8,592 nt of DNA from Thermoplasmata archaeon (GTDB lineage Archaea > Thermoplasmatota > Thermoplasmata > Thermoplasmatales > Thermoplasmataceae). Positions 1 to 6,249 of the stretch are shown piece by piece (position 1 is the stretch's first letter; each line of letters opens with the position of its first letter). The stretch spans positions 1 through 8,592 of the forward strand of contig JAJZKL010000023.1 of assembly GCA_021804185.1 (NCBI GenBank), given 5' to 3'. The notes beneath the pieces are model-generated. The model made no database searches, was not told the DNA's origin, and was given only the letters and a program-made list of their open reading frames with translations. A program made the position numbers and the translations under genes.

Positions 1-42
1 TCTTATTTCAATTGCTAGCCTTTTGTGATAGCATTCGCTAAG

Positions 43-50
43 GTTATATA
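43..50 (+). promoter_or_regulatory. TATA box of the first gene
   Basis: The stretch GTTATATA resembles an archaeal TATA box. A transcript starting about 25 bases downstream (near 70-76) would have a leader of roughly 25 bases before the ATG at 100, long enough to include the ribosome binding site at 90-96. Position and composition are the only evidence. Confidence 0.5.
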
Positions 51-89
51 CGTAAGTTACTTATGATTCTGTAGCACATATGTGCTGGC

Positions 90-96
90 GAGAGGG
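90..96 (+). promoter_or_regulatory. Ribosome binding site deciding the ATG at 100
   Basis: GAGAGGG lies 3 bases before the ATG at 100, a spacing close to that of the L24e and decarboxylase genes in this window. It favours the ATG over an in-frame GTG at 82, which has no such site. Confidence 0.5.
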
Positions 97-99
97 ACC

Positions 100-702
100 A
101 TGTCTGGTGACAGATTTAATTATTATTTGAAGTTGATACTTAACGCATCGCTTGAGGAATACTACCTCATATCAGAGCAGTTGCAGAATGACCCTCTTGT
201 GTCAACTCCGGAAATTGAGGAACTGGACAGGCTTATAAACAGGTATATGGGCGTTTATAACAAATTCGACATGAAGGTTGTCAATTCAGTGTCTGGAATC
301 GAAGAATACCCTCCTCAGACAGCTCTGGACAATTTTGGCGGCAGTTCGGAATTCGTTGGAAACGAGTCCATGTTCAATATAGACTGGAAGGTGTATATCC
401 CGAAGGGAAATTTTACAAATTCTCCGATAAAGAAATGGTATTACAACGAAAAGATTTCATCAATCCTTAACGACGTCCTTTCAGGAGTAGTACCCGGACA
501 TTTCAAAAATTATTTTGACGTTCCGCCATGGGTACTTGGCACAATATACGCTCCGGGAACAATTTATATACAGTTGTACGACCTCGTGAATTCAGCGATT
601 TCCAAGTCACTTATCCCCGGCTGGGATCACCTCGTGGACAGAGGTCTTCCGAGGGAGCTTGTCGATGCAATGCGCACCGAGAAACCCGGCTACATGTTTT
701 AA
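100..702 (+). CDS. Uncharacterised 200-residue protein
   Basis: I do not recognise this protein and assign no function. From the ATG at 100 it is 200 residues, probably soluble, with no signal peptide, no long hydrophobic segment and no cysteine. The N-terminal 60 residues look helical and acidic. The middle and C-terminal parts are rich in Tyr, Trp, Phe, Pro and Gly, with stretches such as DVPPWVLGTIYAPGTIYIQL that look like packed beta structure or turns. An in-frame GTG at 82 would add six residues, but the ATG has the better ribosome binding site. The reading frame is clean and its codon use resembles its neighbours, so it is very likely a real gene. It has its own TATA box and lies 41 bases before the KDG aldolase in the same direction. 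That allows co-transcription but does not show a shared pathway. Confidence 0.75.
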   Translation: MSGDRFNYYLKLILNASLEEYYLISEQLQNDPLVSTPEIEELDRLINRYMGVYNKFDMKVVNSVSGIEEYPPQTALDNFGGSSEFVGNESMFNIDWKVYIPKGNFTNSPIKKWYYNEKISSILNDVLSGVVPGHFKNYFDVPPWVLGTIYAPGTIYIQLYDLVNSAISKSLIPGWDHLVDRGLPRELVDAMRTEKPGYMF

Positions 703-743
703 GAAAGTCCGAAATGTTATCTATAATGCGGACATCATAACTC

Positions 744-1613
744 ATGAAATACAAAGGAATTATAACACCTATGCTGACACCGTTCAAGGCGAACGGTTCA
801 ATTGATTATACCGCCACTGAAACTCTTCTGGACTTCCTCAGGTCGATCAAGGTTCAGGGCATCTTTCCGCTTGGTTCAACTGGCGTATTTAATTGGCTCG
901 AAACGGAAGAGAGAAAGAAATTCCTGGAGTTCGTCATTGAACATTCCAAGGGACTGAAGGTCCTTGCCGGTGTGGGCGCTTCAGGCAGCTATGAAAGCGT
1001 GAAGCTGGCGAGACACGCCATGGACGCTGGTGCTGATGTTCTGGTGCTGATGCCAACTTATTACATCAAGCCGGACCAGAATTATATCCTGAACCACATG
1101 AACTACGTAATTGGAAAGACGGACGCAGACTTCTTTATTTATAACATTCCACAATTCGTGGGAGAATTTATATCGGTACAGACCCTTGAATCCGTCATAA
1201 AAGCCAATCCCAACGTTGTTGGAATAAAGGAGAGCTCCGGTGACATGCGATATTTCTCAAGACTCATTAGGTTCTCCGGAAAGGAATTCTCCGTTATACA
1301 GGGGCAGGACGATCTTCTTCTCCCTTCACTTGCAATAGGTGCAGACGGCGGCGTCTGCGGAACAACCAATTTCTCGGATGCGGTTTCCCGTCTTTATAGC
1401 AGCTTTATGGCAGGCGATTATGTGAAGAGCATGGAGATCCAGGTCAACAGGATAGATCCAATGATGGCAACTCTTGCCCTTTCCTCATTCCCGGAGGCGT
1501 ATTATGCAGCGTTTTACGCGAAAAACGGCTTATCTGGCGGCTACAGGGAACCCATGGGTAGACCCTTGGATAGTGTGATTAGTGAAATAGGTAAGTATCT
1601 CCGGGATCGATGA
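744..1613 (+). CDS. kdgA: 2-keto-3-deoxygluconate aldolase (DHDPS/NAL family)
   Basis: This is a class I (Schiff-base) aldolase of the dihydrodipicolinate synthase/N-acetylneuraminate lyase superfamily, 289 residues, the usual length. It most likely cleaves 2-keto-3-deoxygluconate to pyruvate and glyceraldehyde in the non-phosphorylative Entner-Doudoroff pathway of the cytoplasm. Visible signatures are the substrate-carboxylate loop GSTG (residues 44-47), the catalytic Tyr133 in YNIP, and the Schiff-base Lys162 in GIKESSGD. The C-terminal half contains GQDDLL, GGVCGTTNFSD and a GGYR.PM segment, which I recall from the Thermoplasma/Picrophilus KDG aldolases rather than from true DapA. The start is the ATG at 744. 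No ribosome binding site is visible, so it is either leaderless from a weak TATA-like stretch near 717-726 or read through from the gene 41 bases upstream. DapA or another 2-keto acid aldolase is the alternative; substrate is inferred from resemblance. Confidence 0.85.
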   Translation: MKYKGIITPMLTPFKANGSIDYTATETLLDFLRSIKVQGIFPLGSTGVFNWLETEERKKFLEFVIEHSKGLKVLAGVGASGSYESVKLARHAMDAGADVLVLMPTYYIKPDQNYILNHMNYVIGKTDADFFIYNIPQFVGEFISVQTLESVIKANPNVVGIKESSGDMRYFSRLIRFSGKEFSVIQGQDDLLLPSLAIGADGGVCGTTNFSDAVSRLYSSFMAGDYVKSMEIQVNRIDPMMATLALSSFPEAYYAAFYAKNGLSGGYREPMGRPLDSVISEIGKYLRDR

Positions 1614-1643
1614 AGGAAATGGTTATCTGCCTGTCAATAACAA

Positions 1644-1654
1644 AAATATAAATA
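1644..1654 (+). promoter_or_regulatory. TATA box of the translation operon
   Basis: AAATATAAATA, preceded by the purine-rich AACAAA that could serve as a BRE, forms a good archaeal promoter. Transcription would begin around 1675, giving a leader of about 22 bases that contains the strong ribosome binding site at 1684-1690. It is probably the main promoter for L7Ae, S28e, L24e, NDK and aIF5B. Confidence 0.7.
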
Positions 1655-1683
1655 TCGTCTTGAATTAGCTGTAAGCCTAAGTG

Positions 1684-1690
1684 AAGGAGG
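1684..1690 (+). promoter_or_regulatory. Strong ribosome binding site for L7Ae
   Basis: AAGGAGG is complementary to the archaeal 16S rRNA 3' end and ends 7 bases before the ATG at 1698. It is the strongest such site in the window, as expected at the head of a ribosomal operon. Confidence 0.8.
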
Positions 1691-1697
1691 AATTAAA

Positions 1698-2066
1698 ATG
1701 CAAAAAGGAACATATGTGAAATTCGAAACTCCCGAGTCCCTAGAAAAGAGCGCACTTGATCTGGTTGAAAATTCATTCAGAAGTGGCAAGATAAAGAAGG
1801 GAACCAATGAAGTGATAAAGTCAATTGAGAGAGGAGAAAGCAAGATAGTTGTGATAGCCGAGGATGTGTCACCGCCGGAAGTTGTGTACTACTTGCCCAT
1901 GCTATGCGAAGAGAGAAAAGTCCCATATTGTTATGTGAAGAAGAGGAGCGATCTGGGTTCTAAGGTTGGAATTTCATCGGCAGCTTCAATTTCCATCGTT
2001 GATTATGGAAAGTCGGAAGAGGTCTACAAGAAGATCGTCGGCGAAGTCAGCAAACTGAAGAAGTGA
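1698..2066 (+). CDS. rpl7ae: Large-subunit ribosomal protein L7Ae
   Basis: This is the archaeal L7Ae protein, 122 residues, the normal length. It binds kink-turns in 23S rRNA. In archaea it is also a core subunit of box C/D and H/ACA RNA-guided modification particles and of RNase P. The RNA-contacting motif KKGTNEVIK is at residues 33-41, followed by the core [13 protein letters not shown] (50-62) and the SDLGSKVG loop (84-91). The start is fixed by AAGGAGG 7 bases upstream. It is the first gene of a tight operon with S28e, L24e, NDK and aIF5B, an arrangement widely kept in euryarchaea. L7Ae is known in some archaea to repress its own mRNA through a leader kink-turn, but the short leader here shows no convincing one. 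Confidence 0.97.
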   Translation: MQKGTYVKFETPESLEKSALDLVENSFRSGKIKKGTNEVIKSIERGESKIVVIAEDVSPPEVVYYLPMLCEERKVPYCYVKKRSDLGSKVGISSAASISIVDYGKSEEVYKKIVGEVSKLKK

Positions 2067-2067
2067 G

Positions 2068-2286
2068 GTGTTCTTTCTGGCAGATGAAGCTACTCCAGCA
2101 GAAGTTCTTGAATTGATGGGAAGAACCGGTATGACCGGGGAGGCAACAACCGTCAAGGTAAGAGTCATGTCTGGAAGGGATCAGGGAAGAATTATTGCCC
2201 GCAATGTTATGGGGCCGGTCAAAGTCGGCGACATACTGATGTTAAGGGAAACAGCAAGAGAAGCAAAGAAATTGTCCATGAGGTGA
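2068..2286 (+). CDS. rps28e: Small-subunit ribosomal protein S28e
   Basis: This is ribosomal protein S28e, a small OB-fold protein of the 30S subunit. The family signature is clear: [16 protein letters not shown], then [21 protein letters not shown] and a basic tail. From the GTG at 2068 it has 72 residues and begins [13 protein letters not shown]; family members normally begin directly with a MA(D/E)E-like stretch. The GTG lies inside GAGGTG (2065-2070), which looks like the ribosome binding site for a later start. The in-frame CTG at 2077, 6 bases after that site, would give a 69-residue protein starting [11 protein letters not shown] list the conventional GTG coordinate but think the CTG is at least as likely. 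It starts one base after the L7Ae stop and ends four bases before L24e. Confidence 0.93.
   Translation: MFFLADEATPAEVLELMGRTGMTGEATTVKVRVMSGRDQGRIIARNVMGPVKVGDILMLRETAREAKKLSMR
2280..2286 (+). promoter_or_regulatory. Ribosome binding site for L24e built into the S28e stop
   Basis: GAGGTGA includes the S28e stop codon TGA (2284-2286) and ends 4 bases before the L24e ATG at 2291. This would let a terminating ribosome pass to L24e. Confidence 0.65.
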
Positions 2287-2290
2287 ATAA

Positions 2291-2500
2291 ATGGTAAACA
2301 GAGTATGCACGTTTTGCGGTTCAGTAATTGAACCAGGCAGCGGGACTGTAATGGTAAGGAAAGATGGAGTTCCTATGAACTTCTGTAGCAGGAAGTGCAG
2401 AATAAACATGACCGAACTCAAGAGGGTACCCAGATATACCAAGTGGACTGCGGAATACCATAAGATCAAGGATCTTAAGAAGAGATCTGCAAAGTCGTGA
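2291..2500 (+). CDS. rpl24e: Large-subunit ribosomal protein L24e (zinc finger)
   Basis: This is archaeal ribosomal protein L24e, 69 residues, a small zinc-binding protein of the 50S subunit. The four zinc ligands are Cys6, Cys9, Cys32 and Cys36, arranged as CxxC and CxxxC as the family requires. The FCSRKC knuckle is followed by a strongly basic C-terminal helix ([12 protein letters not shown]). The ATG at 2291 is set by the GAGGTGA ribosome binding site that overlaps the S28e stop codon. It sits between S28e and NDK, the usual archaeal order, with 10 bases before the NDK start. Confidence 0.96.
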   Translation: MVNRVCTFCGSVIEPGSGTVMVRKDGVPMNFCSRKCRINMTELKRVPRYTKWTAEYHKIKDLKKRSAKS

Positions 2501-2510
2501 GTGAAGACCG

Positions 2511-2954
2511 ATGGAAAGAACGCTAATTCTCATTAAGCCTGACGGTGTCAAAAGAAGACTCGTCGGCGAAATTATTGGTAGAATGGAGAAAAAGGGTCTG
2601 AAGCTGGTATCCGCTAAAATGCTTGTAATGACAAGTTCTATGGCAGAAAAGCATTATGAGATCCATAAATCGAAGCCATTCTACAAGGATCTTGTGAAGT
2701 ACATCACATCTGGACCAATTTTTGCGGCTGTACTGGAGGGAAACAACGTTATACAGGTTGTCAGGCTGATGGCAGGAACAACCGATGGATCAAAAGCCCA
2801 ACCCGGCACAGTACGCGGGGATTTCGCCACAGGAATTGAGAGAAACATAATACATGCTTCCGATTCAATTGAGGCATATAACCATGAATACCCTATATTT
2901 TTCAGCAGGGAAGAAATGCTGGACTTCAGATACGGCGATGAAGATATAATTTAG
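2511..2954 (+). CDS. ndk: Nucleoside diphosphate kinase
   Basis: This cytoplasmic enzyme moves the gamma phosphate of ATP to other nucleoside diphosphates through a phosphohistidine, so it helps supply GTP for translation factors such as the next gene. The protein is 147 residues, typical for the family. Visible motifs are the N-terminal TLILIKPDGVKR with Lys9, the AGTTDGSKAQPGTVRG loop (88-103), and the catalytic His115 in NIIHASDS with the supporting Asn112. The ATG at 2511 comes 10 bases after the L24e stop. Only a weak GTGA-type element precedes it, so coupled translation from L24e is likely. Its TAG stop is at 2952-2954, and its last G is the first base of the ribosome binding site of the next gene. 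Linkage of ndk to these ribosomal genes and aIF5B is common in archaea. Confidence 0.97.
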   Translation: MERTLILIKPDGVKRRLVGEIIGRMEKKGLKLVSAKMLVMTSSMAEKHYEIHKSKPFYKDLVKYITSGPIFAAVLEGNNVIQVVRLMAGTTDGSKAQPGTVRGDFATGIERNIIHASDSIEAYNHEYPIFFSREEMLDFRYGDEDII

Positions 2955-2962
2955 AGGTGGTT

Positions 2963-4711
2963 ATGGATAACAAGACCGTCAGGCAACCCATTGTTTGCGT
3001 ACTCGGTCATGTTGACCATGGAAAAACCTCTATTCTAGATGCTATAAGGGGCACAGCCCATGCAAAAAAAGAAGCAGGCGGCATTACCCAAAGAATAGGT
3101 GCTACGCAGATTGATGTCTCAGCCATAATAAGGGGGACTAAAAACATTCTGACAAGTACTAGCTTAAAGATTCCCGGCCTTCTTTTCATTGATACTCCTG
3201 GCCATGTTGCATTTGCAAATATGCGTGCAAGGGGTGGAGCGCTGGCCGACATCGCCATACTCGTTGTAGATGTAAACGAGGGGCTTATGCCGCAAACCAT
3301 AGAATCAATTAATATTCTGAAGAAATACAAAACACCATTCGTGATGGTGGCGAACAAGATAGACCTGGTCCCTCTTGTTACCGATGCATCAAACACCAGT
3401 TTTTCACAATTCATAAAGAAGCAAAGAGATGAATACAGGGAAGAGCTGGACAAGAGGATATACGATCTGGTGAACGCCGTCTATCTACAGGGTTTTCCAT
3501 CGGATAGATTTGATCGGGTTACTGATTTCTCCAAGACAATTGCCATAATACCTGCAAGCGCAAAGTTACGGATAGGGATACAGGACATACTCATGATGCT
3601 TGCCGGCTTATCGCAGCGTTACCTTGAAAAGGAGATCTCCATGGTCGATGGGGAAGCAAGAGGAACAATAATAGAGGTGAAGATCGAAAGCTCGGTCGGA
3701 ACAACCCTTGACACAATACTCTACCAGGGGACCCTCAAAACAGGAGATGTTATCGCGATTAACACGAAGGAGGGCCCGAAACTGACCCGTATAAAGGCAC
3801 TTCTAGTGAATAATGCCAACGGGGAGAAGGGCCTGAAAGAGAAAAGGATTGTTTCTGCTGCAGCAGGAGTCCGTGTACTGATAAGCGATAAGTACGAGGT
3901 AATAGCTGGTTCTCCGCTCATCGCTGTTACTGCTGCACCTGAAGAAGCCTTTCTTGAAATAGAGAAGGAATCAAAGACAAACATCGATCTATCAACCCAC
4001 GGGATAACAGTGAAAGCAGAGGCGCTTGGATCACTAGAAGCCATTGCTTACGAGCTTTCGCAGAGAAATATTCTCATTAGAAGCGCCACAATAGGCGATA
4101 TCACCAGAAGGGATGTCACCGACGTAGCCACTCTGAATGATCCAATGGAACGTCTGATCATCGGCTTTAATGTCACCGTCACTGACGATGCAAAGGAGGC
4201 GGTACTGCCAACCGATGCAGGGATACTCGTCGGAAATATAATATATTCACTCATGGACCAGGCAGAGAAGTGGCTTAAGGACAGGGAAACTCAGATACGC
4301 GAGATCAGAAAGCAGGAAAAATCAATGCCGGCCAAGATAACGATCATGCCGGAAAATATATTCAGGGCCACTAAGCCTGTTATTGTGGGGGTGCACATTG
4401 AGGGAGGAAGCATAAAGGTAGGGGACAAACTTATCAAGTCTGATGGCAGATATGGCGGTTCGATCAAGAGCATCAGGGACGGTGAAATGAGCAAGAAATT
4501 TGCGGAAGCTCCTTCGGAAGTCGCAGTAGCTATTGACGGAGTCACCCTGAACAGGCAGATTTTTCCGGGAGAAACTCTATATGTTGATATCCCGGAATCT
4601 GTTGTAAAAGAATTGAGGGAAAGCAACGTTGATGCTGCCACAATGAGCGCAATGGATGAGACAATCAAGATAAAGCGGAAAGCGAATATTTTCTGGGGAA
4701 CCCGAGCATAA
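2963..4711 (+). CDS. infB: Translation initiation factor aIF5B (IF-2 family)
   Basis: This is the archaeal homologue of eIF5B/IF2, the GTPase that promotes ribosomal subunit joining. From the ATG at 2963 it is 582 residues, the usual archaeal length, without the long N-terminal extension of eukaryotes. The GTPase motifs are complete: P-loop GHVDHGKT (15-22), switch I GGITQ with Thr42, DTPGH (77-81), NKID (131-134) and a later SAK. A beta-barrel domain II follows (about 225-330), then domain III starting near 347 with GITVKAEALGSLEAI, and domain IV from about 455. A GTG at 2957 would add two residues but lies inside the ribosome binding site GAGGTGG (2954-2960), so I prefer the ATG, although its spacing is short. 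It is the last gene of the operon and ends 10 bases before a convergent gene. Confidence 0.96.
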   Translation: MDNKTVRQPIVCVLGHVDHGKTSILDAIRGTAHAKKEAGGITQRIGATQIDVSAIIRGTKNILTSTSLKIPGLLFIDTPGHVAFANMRARGGALADIAILVVDVNEGLMPQTIESINILKKYKTPFVMVANKIDLVPLVTDASNTSFSQFIKKQRDEYREELDKRIYDLVNAVYLQGFPSDRFDRVTDFSKTIAIIPASAKLRIGIQDILMMLAGLSQRYLEKEISMVDGEARGTIIEVKIESSVGTTLDTILYQGTLKTGDVIAINTKEGPKLTRIKALLVNNANGEKGLKEKRIVSAAAGVRVLISDKYEVIAGSPLIAVTAAPEEAFLEIEKESKTNIDLSTHGITVKAEALGSLEAIAYELSQRNILIRSATIGDITRRDVTDVATLNDPMERLIIGFNVTVTDDAKEAVLPTDAGILVGNIIYSLMDQAEKWLKDRETQIREIRKQEKSMPAKITIMPENIFRATKPVIVGVHIEGGSIKVGDKLIKSDGRYGGSIKSIRDGEMSKKFAEAPSEVAVAIDGVTLNRQIFPGETLYVDIPESVVKELRESNVDAATMSAMDETIKIKRKANIFWGTRA

Positions 4712-4723
4712 TTACTTCTTTCT
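4712..4723 (+). terminator. Pyrimidine-rich stop region after aIF5B
   Basis: TTACTTCTTTCT directly follows the aIF5B stop codon. Archaeal RNA polymerase often terminates at T-rich tracts, and this is the only one before the convergent exchanger gene. The tract is short and interrupted, so termination may be leaky. No hairpin is seen. Confidence 0.35.
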
Positions 4724-5663
4724 AGGCAAATGCAGGTCTCTTCCGGTTCCTTGAGAGCAGTAGAACTGGGAGACTAAGGGCCAGCAGTGCAATCATAGCA
4801 TAGTAAGTAAGAATAGCCGGCTTCAGGGCTATGGTTGTAATTATCATGGAAAGGCCCAGGACAAGGCACACTTTGTATATAGTGCTCCCGAAAATCACAC
4901 CCGTGCTGATCTCATCCCGTTTTTTTCGTAGAGCGGAGGTGAAAATGAAAATTTCTGGAACTGAACCAGTAACGCCTGCAAAAATGAACCCGGATGTAAA
5001 TAGGGACAGGTGAAGATAGGCAGCCAGATTGTCTACTACCCTTACCAGTTCATAGGATGACAGAAACAGCAGGAATATGCCAAGGAGGAGATAAATCCAT
5101 GAAAATCTGAAGACAGCGATTTCGGGGGACGACTTTGAGGCATTGCCTGTTCTCATTGCATAAAGATAAATTGCAAAAATTGACAGCAACGCAATGCCGA
5201 CATAAACAGATGCAACTTCGGTGTATGCAAAAATGGACAGAATTAAATAGGCGACGACAAGGAGAATTGTTTCAACGCGAAACTTGCTGAGGGCATTCTT
5301 CAGGGCCAATGGTGCAAGCAGAAGAAATACAACAAATGTGAACAGGTTGGATCCCTGTATGTTCCCTATGCTTATTTCACCAAGTTTCTCGAAGGCAGCT
5401 GTCAGCGAAAGAAAAAGTTCGTCAATTGAAGCTCCTATTGAAAGGATAACGGATCCAACTACCTTACCAGAAAGATTGAATTTTGCTCCTGCTGAGATGG
5501 ACTGTTCCACAAAAAAATCAGATCCAACCTCAAGGCCAAGCAAAGACAGGATGATGCCGAGGATCGTGATTGATAAAGATTTCAGAGAAAATTCAAAATA
5601 AATAATCAGTAATAAGCCTGCCAGGATGAGGATGGCATATGAATTCCTGGATAAGTACTTCAA
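4722..5663 (-). CDS. CaCA-family cation exchanger with unusual alpha repeats
   Basis: This is a 313-residue integral membrane protein with about ten hydrophobic segments, split by a more polar centre near residues 170-185 into two halves. That is the inverted-repeat plan of sodium/calcium-type (CaCA) exchangers. The first alpha repeat is near residues 70-108 (GASIDE, then GNIQGSNLF) and the second near 228-270 (GVTGSVPE, then GSTIYKVCLVLG). Both central glutamates, Glu82 and Glu237, are kept. The proline expected before the first is Asp81, and Lys264 stands where family members have Asp or Asn. The ion is therefore uncertain. The start is a TTG at 5663, four bases after the decarboxylase stop. 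The frame has a stop codon just upstream, and later starts would cut the first membrane segment. Its expression probably depends on the decarboxylase promoter and on coupled translation. Confidence 0.85.
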   Translation of the reverse strand: MKYLSRNSYAILILAGLLLIIYFEFSLKSLSITILGIILSLLGLEVGSDFFVEQSISAGAKFNLSGKVVGSVILSIGASIDELFLSLTAAFEKLGEISIGNIQGSNLFTFVVFLLLAPLALKNALSKFRVETILLVVAYLILSIFAYTEVASVYVGIALLSIFAIYLYAMRTGNASKSSPEIAVFRFSWIYLLLGIFLLFLSSYELVRVVDNLAAYLHLSLFTSGFIFAGVTGSVPEIFIFTSALRKKRDEISTGVIFGSTIYKVCLVLGLSMIITTIALKPAILTYYAMIALLALSLPVLLLSRNRKRPAFA

Positions 5664-5667
5664 GCAA

Positions 5668-6066
5668 TCACGATATTGCTATCTGTTGAGGCCTTATTAC
5701 CTTGACATTCTCCTCTACCTTAACACCTCTGTTGAGTTTTTTGTAGTCGACAGACTCTGGTCTCAAGAGGCTAACTATATAGTTGAAAGCTATGTCGGCA
5801 CTTTCCGGATCTCCGCAAGTATAGATATCAAGTGTGACCAGCCCGTGTTCCGGCCATGTATGGAAAGAAAGATGTGACTCTGCCAGAAGAACTACTCCAC
5901 TTGCTCCTTTTGGTTGAAACTGATAATAGTCCGAAGAAATCTCGGTAAGTCTACCTCGTTTTATAGCACCCTCAAATATCGGGTAAAGTTTATTCGCATC
6001 AGAGATCAAATCTTCATCGACACCGTAAAGATCTGCAATAATTTGAACACCTACGGCCACTTTCAT
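5668..6066 (-). CDS. speD: S-adenosylmethionine decarboxylase proenzyme (pyruvoyl type)
   Basis: This is a prokaryotic class AdoMet decarboxylase (SpeD/SpeH type), 132 residues. It supplies decarboxylated AdoMet, the aminopropyl donor for spermidine and related polyamines. The proenzyme cuts itself between Glu63 and Ser64 in LLAES/HLSFHTWPE, turning Ser64 into the pyruvoyl cofactor. His69 and Cys84 (YTCGD) match the processing His and catalytic Cys of the family. The ATG at 6066 has GGAGG three bases upstream (6070-6074) and a TATA box near 6121-6130. It heads a two-gene unit with the exchanger. In Crenarchaeota a close relative has become an arginine decarboxylase; the sequence alone does not settle this, but in a euryarchaeal setting AdoMet is the likelier substrate. 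Confidence 0.9.
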   Translation of the reverse strand: MKVAVGVQIIADLYGVDEDLISDANKLYPIFEGAIKRGRLTEISSDYYQFQPKGASGVVLLAESHLSFHTWPEHGLVTLDIYTCGDPESADIAFNYIVSLLRPESVDYKKLNRGVKVEENVKVIRPQQIAIS

Positions 6067-6069
6067 CTT

Positions 6070-6074
6070 CCTCC
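6070..6074 (-). promoter_or_regulatory. Ribosome binding site for the AdoMet decarboxylase
   Basis: On the minus strand GGAGG stands 3 bases before the ATG at 6066. The spacing is short but close to that of several other genes in this window. Confidence 0.65.
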
Positions 6075-6120
6075 ATTTTTACACCCCAAATAATACAGAT
6101 TTCCATAATTAATATGTTGT

Positions 6121-6130
6121 ATTTAAATAT
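6121..6130 (-). promoter_or_regulatory. TATA box of the decarboxylase-exchanger unit
   Basis: ATATTTAAAT on the minus strand is a good TATA match. Transcription would start near 6099, leaving a leader of about 33 bases that includes the GGAGG site. A run of eight A residues (minus strand, 6147-6154) lies a little upstream. The surrounding DNA is very AT-rich, so other boxes are possible. Confidence 0.5.
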
Positions 6131-6199
6131 TTATTGGGTCTTGACATTTTTTTTAATATATCCAACACCAAATAAATTCGCACAGACCTAGCATGGTAA

Positions 6200-6219
6200 A
6201 TAAATATATTTATAAATAT
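6200..6219. repeat. Two overlapping AT palindromes
   Basis: Positions 6200-6213 read ATAAATATATTTAT and 6206-6219 read ATATTTATAAATAT; each is a perfect 14-base palindrome and they share eight bases. They lie between the end of the winged-helix gene and the decarboxylase promoter. They could be an operator, a transcription stop region for the gene above, or simply low-complexity AT sequence. Confidence 0.4.
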
Positions 6220-6249
6220 TATTATATTTTTATACAAATAAGGTCAAAG

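Larger units (their letters stand above)
6067..6249. other. AT-rich intergenic region
   Basis: This is the longest gap in the window (183 bases) and its most AT-rich part. It holds the decarboxylase ribosome binding site and TATA box on the right-to-left strand, an eight-base T/A run, and the overlapping palindromes. T-rich stretches on the minus strand just after 6250 could end the regulator transcript. I see no convincing RNA gene or coding sequence. Confidence 0.6.

Noticed and set aside
528..740. Open frame overlapping the end of the first gene in another frame
   Set aside because: It lies almost wholly inside the first gene, is rich in Arg and Ser as out-of-frame translations often are, and has no ribosome binding site.
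1675..1697. Possible kink-turn for L7Ae autoregulation in the leader of its own gene
   Set aside because: CCT (1676-1678) can pair with AGG and GA steps are present, but the span is too short to hold both stems, the bulge and a loop. No proper tandem G-A arrangement can be drawn.
3007..3453. Long open frame of 148 codons antisense to aIF5B
   Set aside because: It mirrors the codon pattern of a complete, motif-bearing GTPase domain and has no recognisable protein pattern. The shorter antisense frames at 3721-4044 and 4291-4668 are rejected for the same reason.
6142..6160. T-run followed by TATA-like sequence as a plus-strand promoter or terminator
   Set aside because: No plus-strand gene starts or ends nearby; the run is better explained as AT-rich DNA upstream of the minus-strand decarboxylase promoter.
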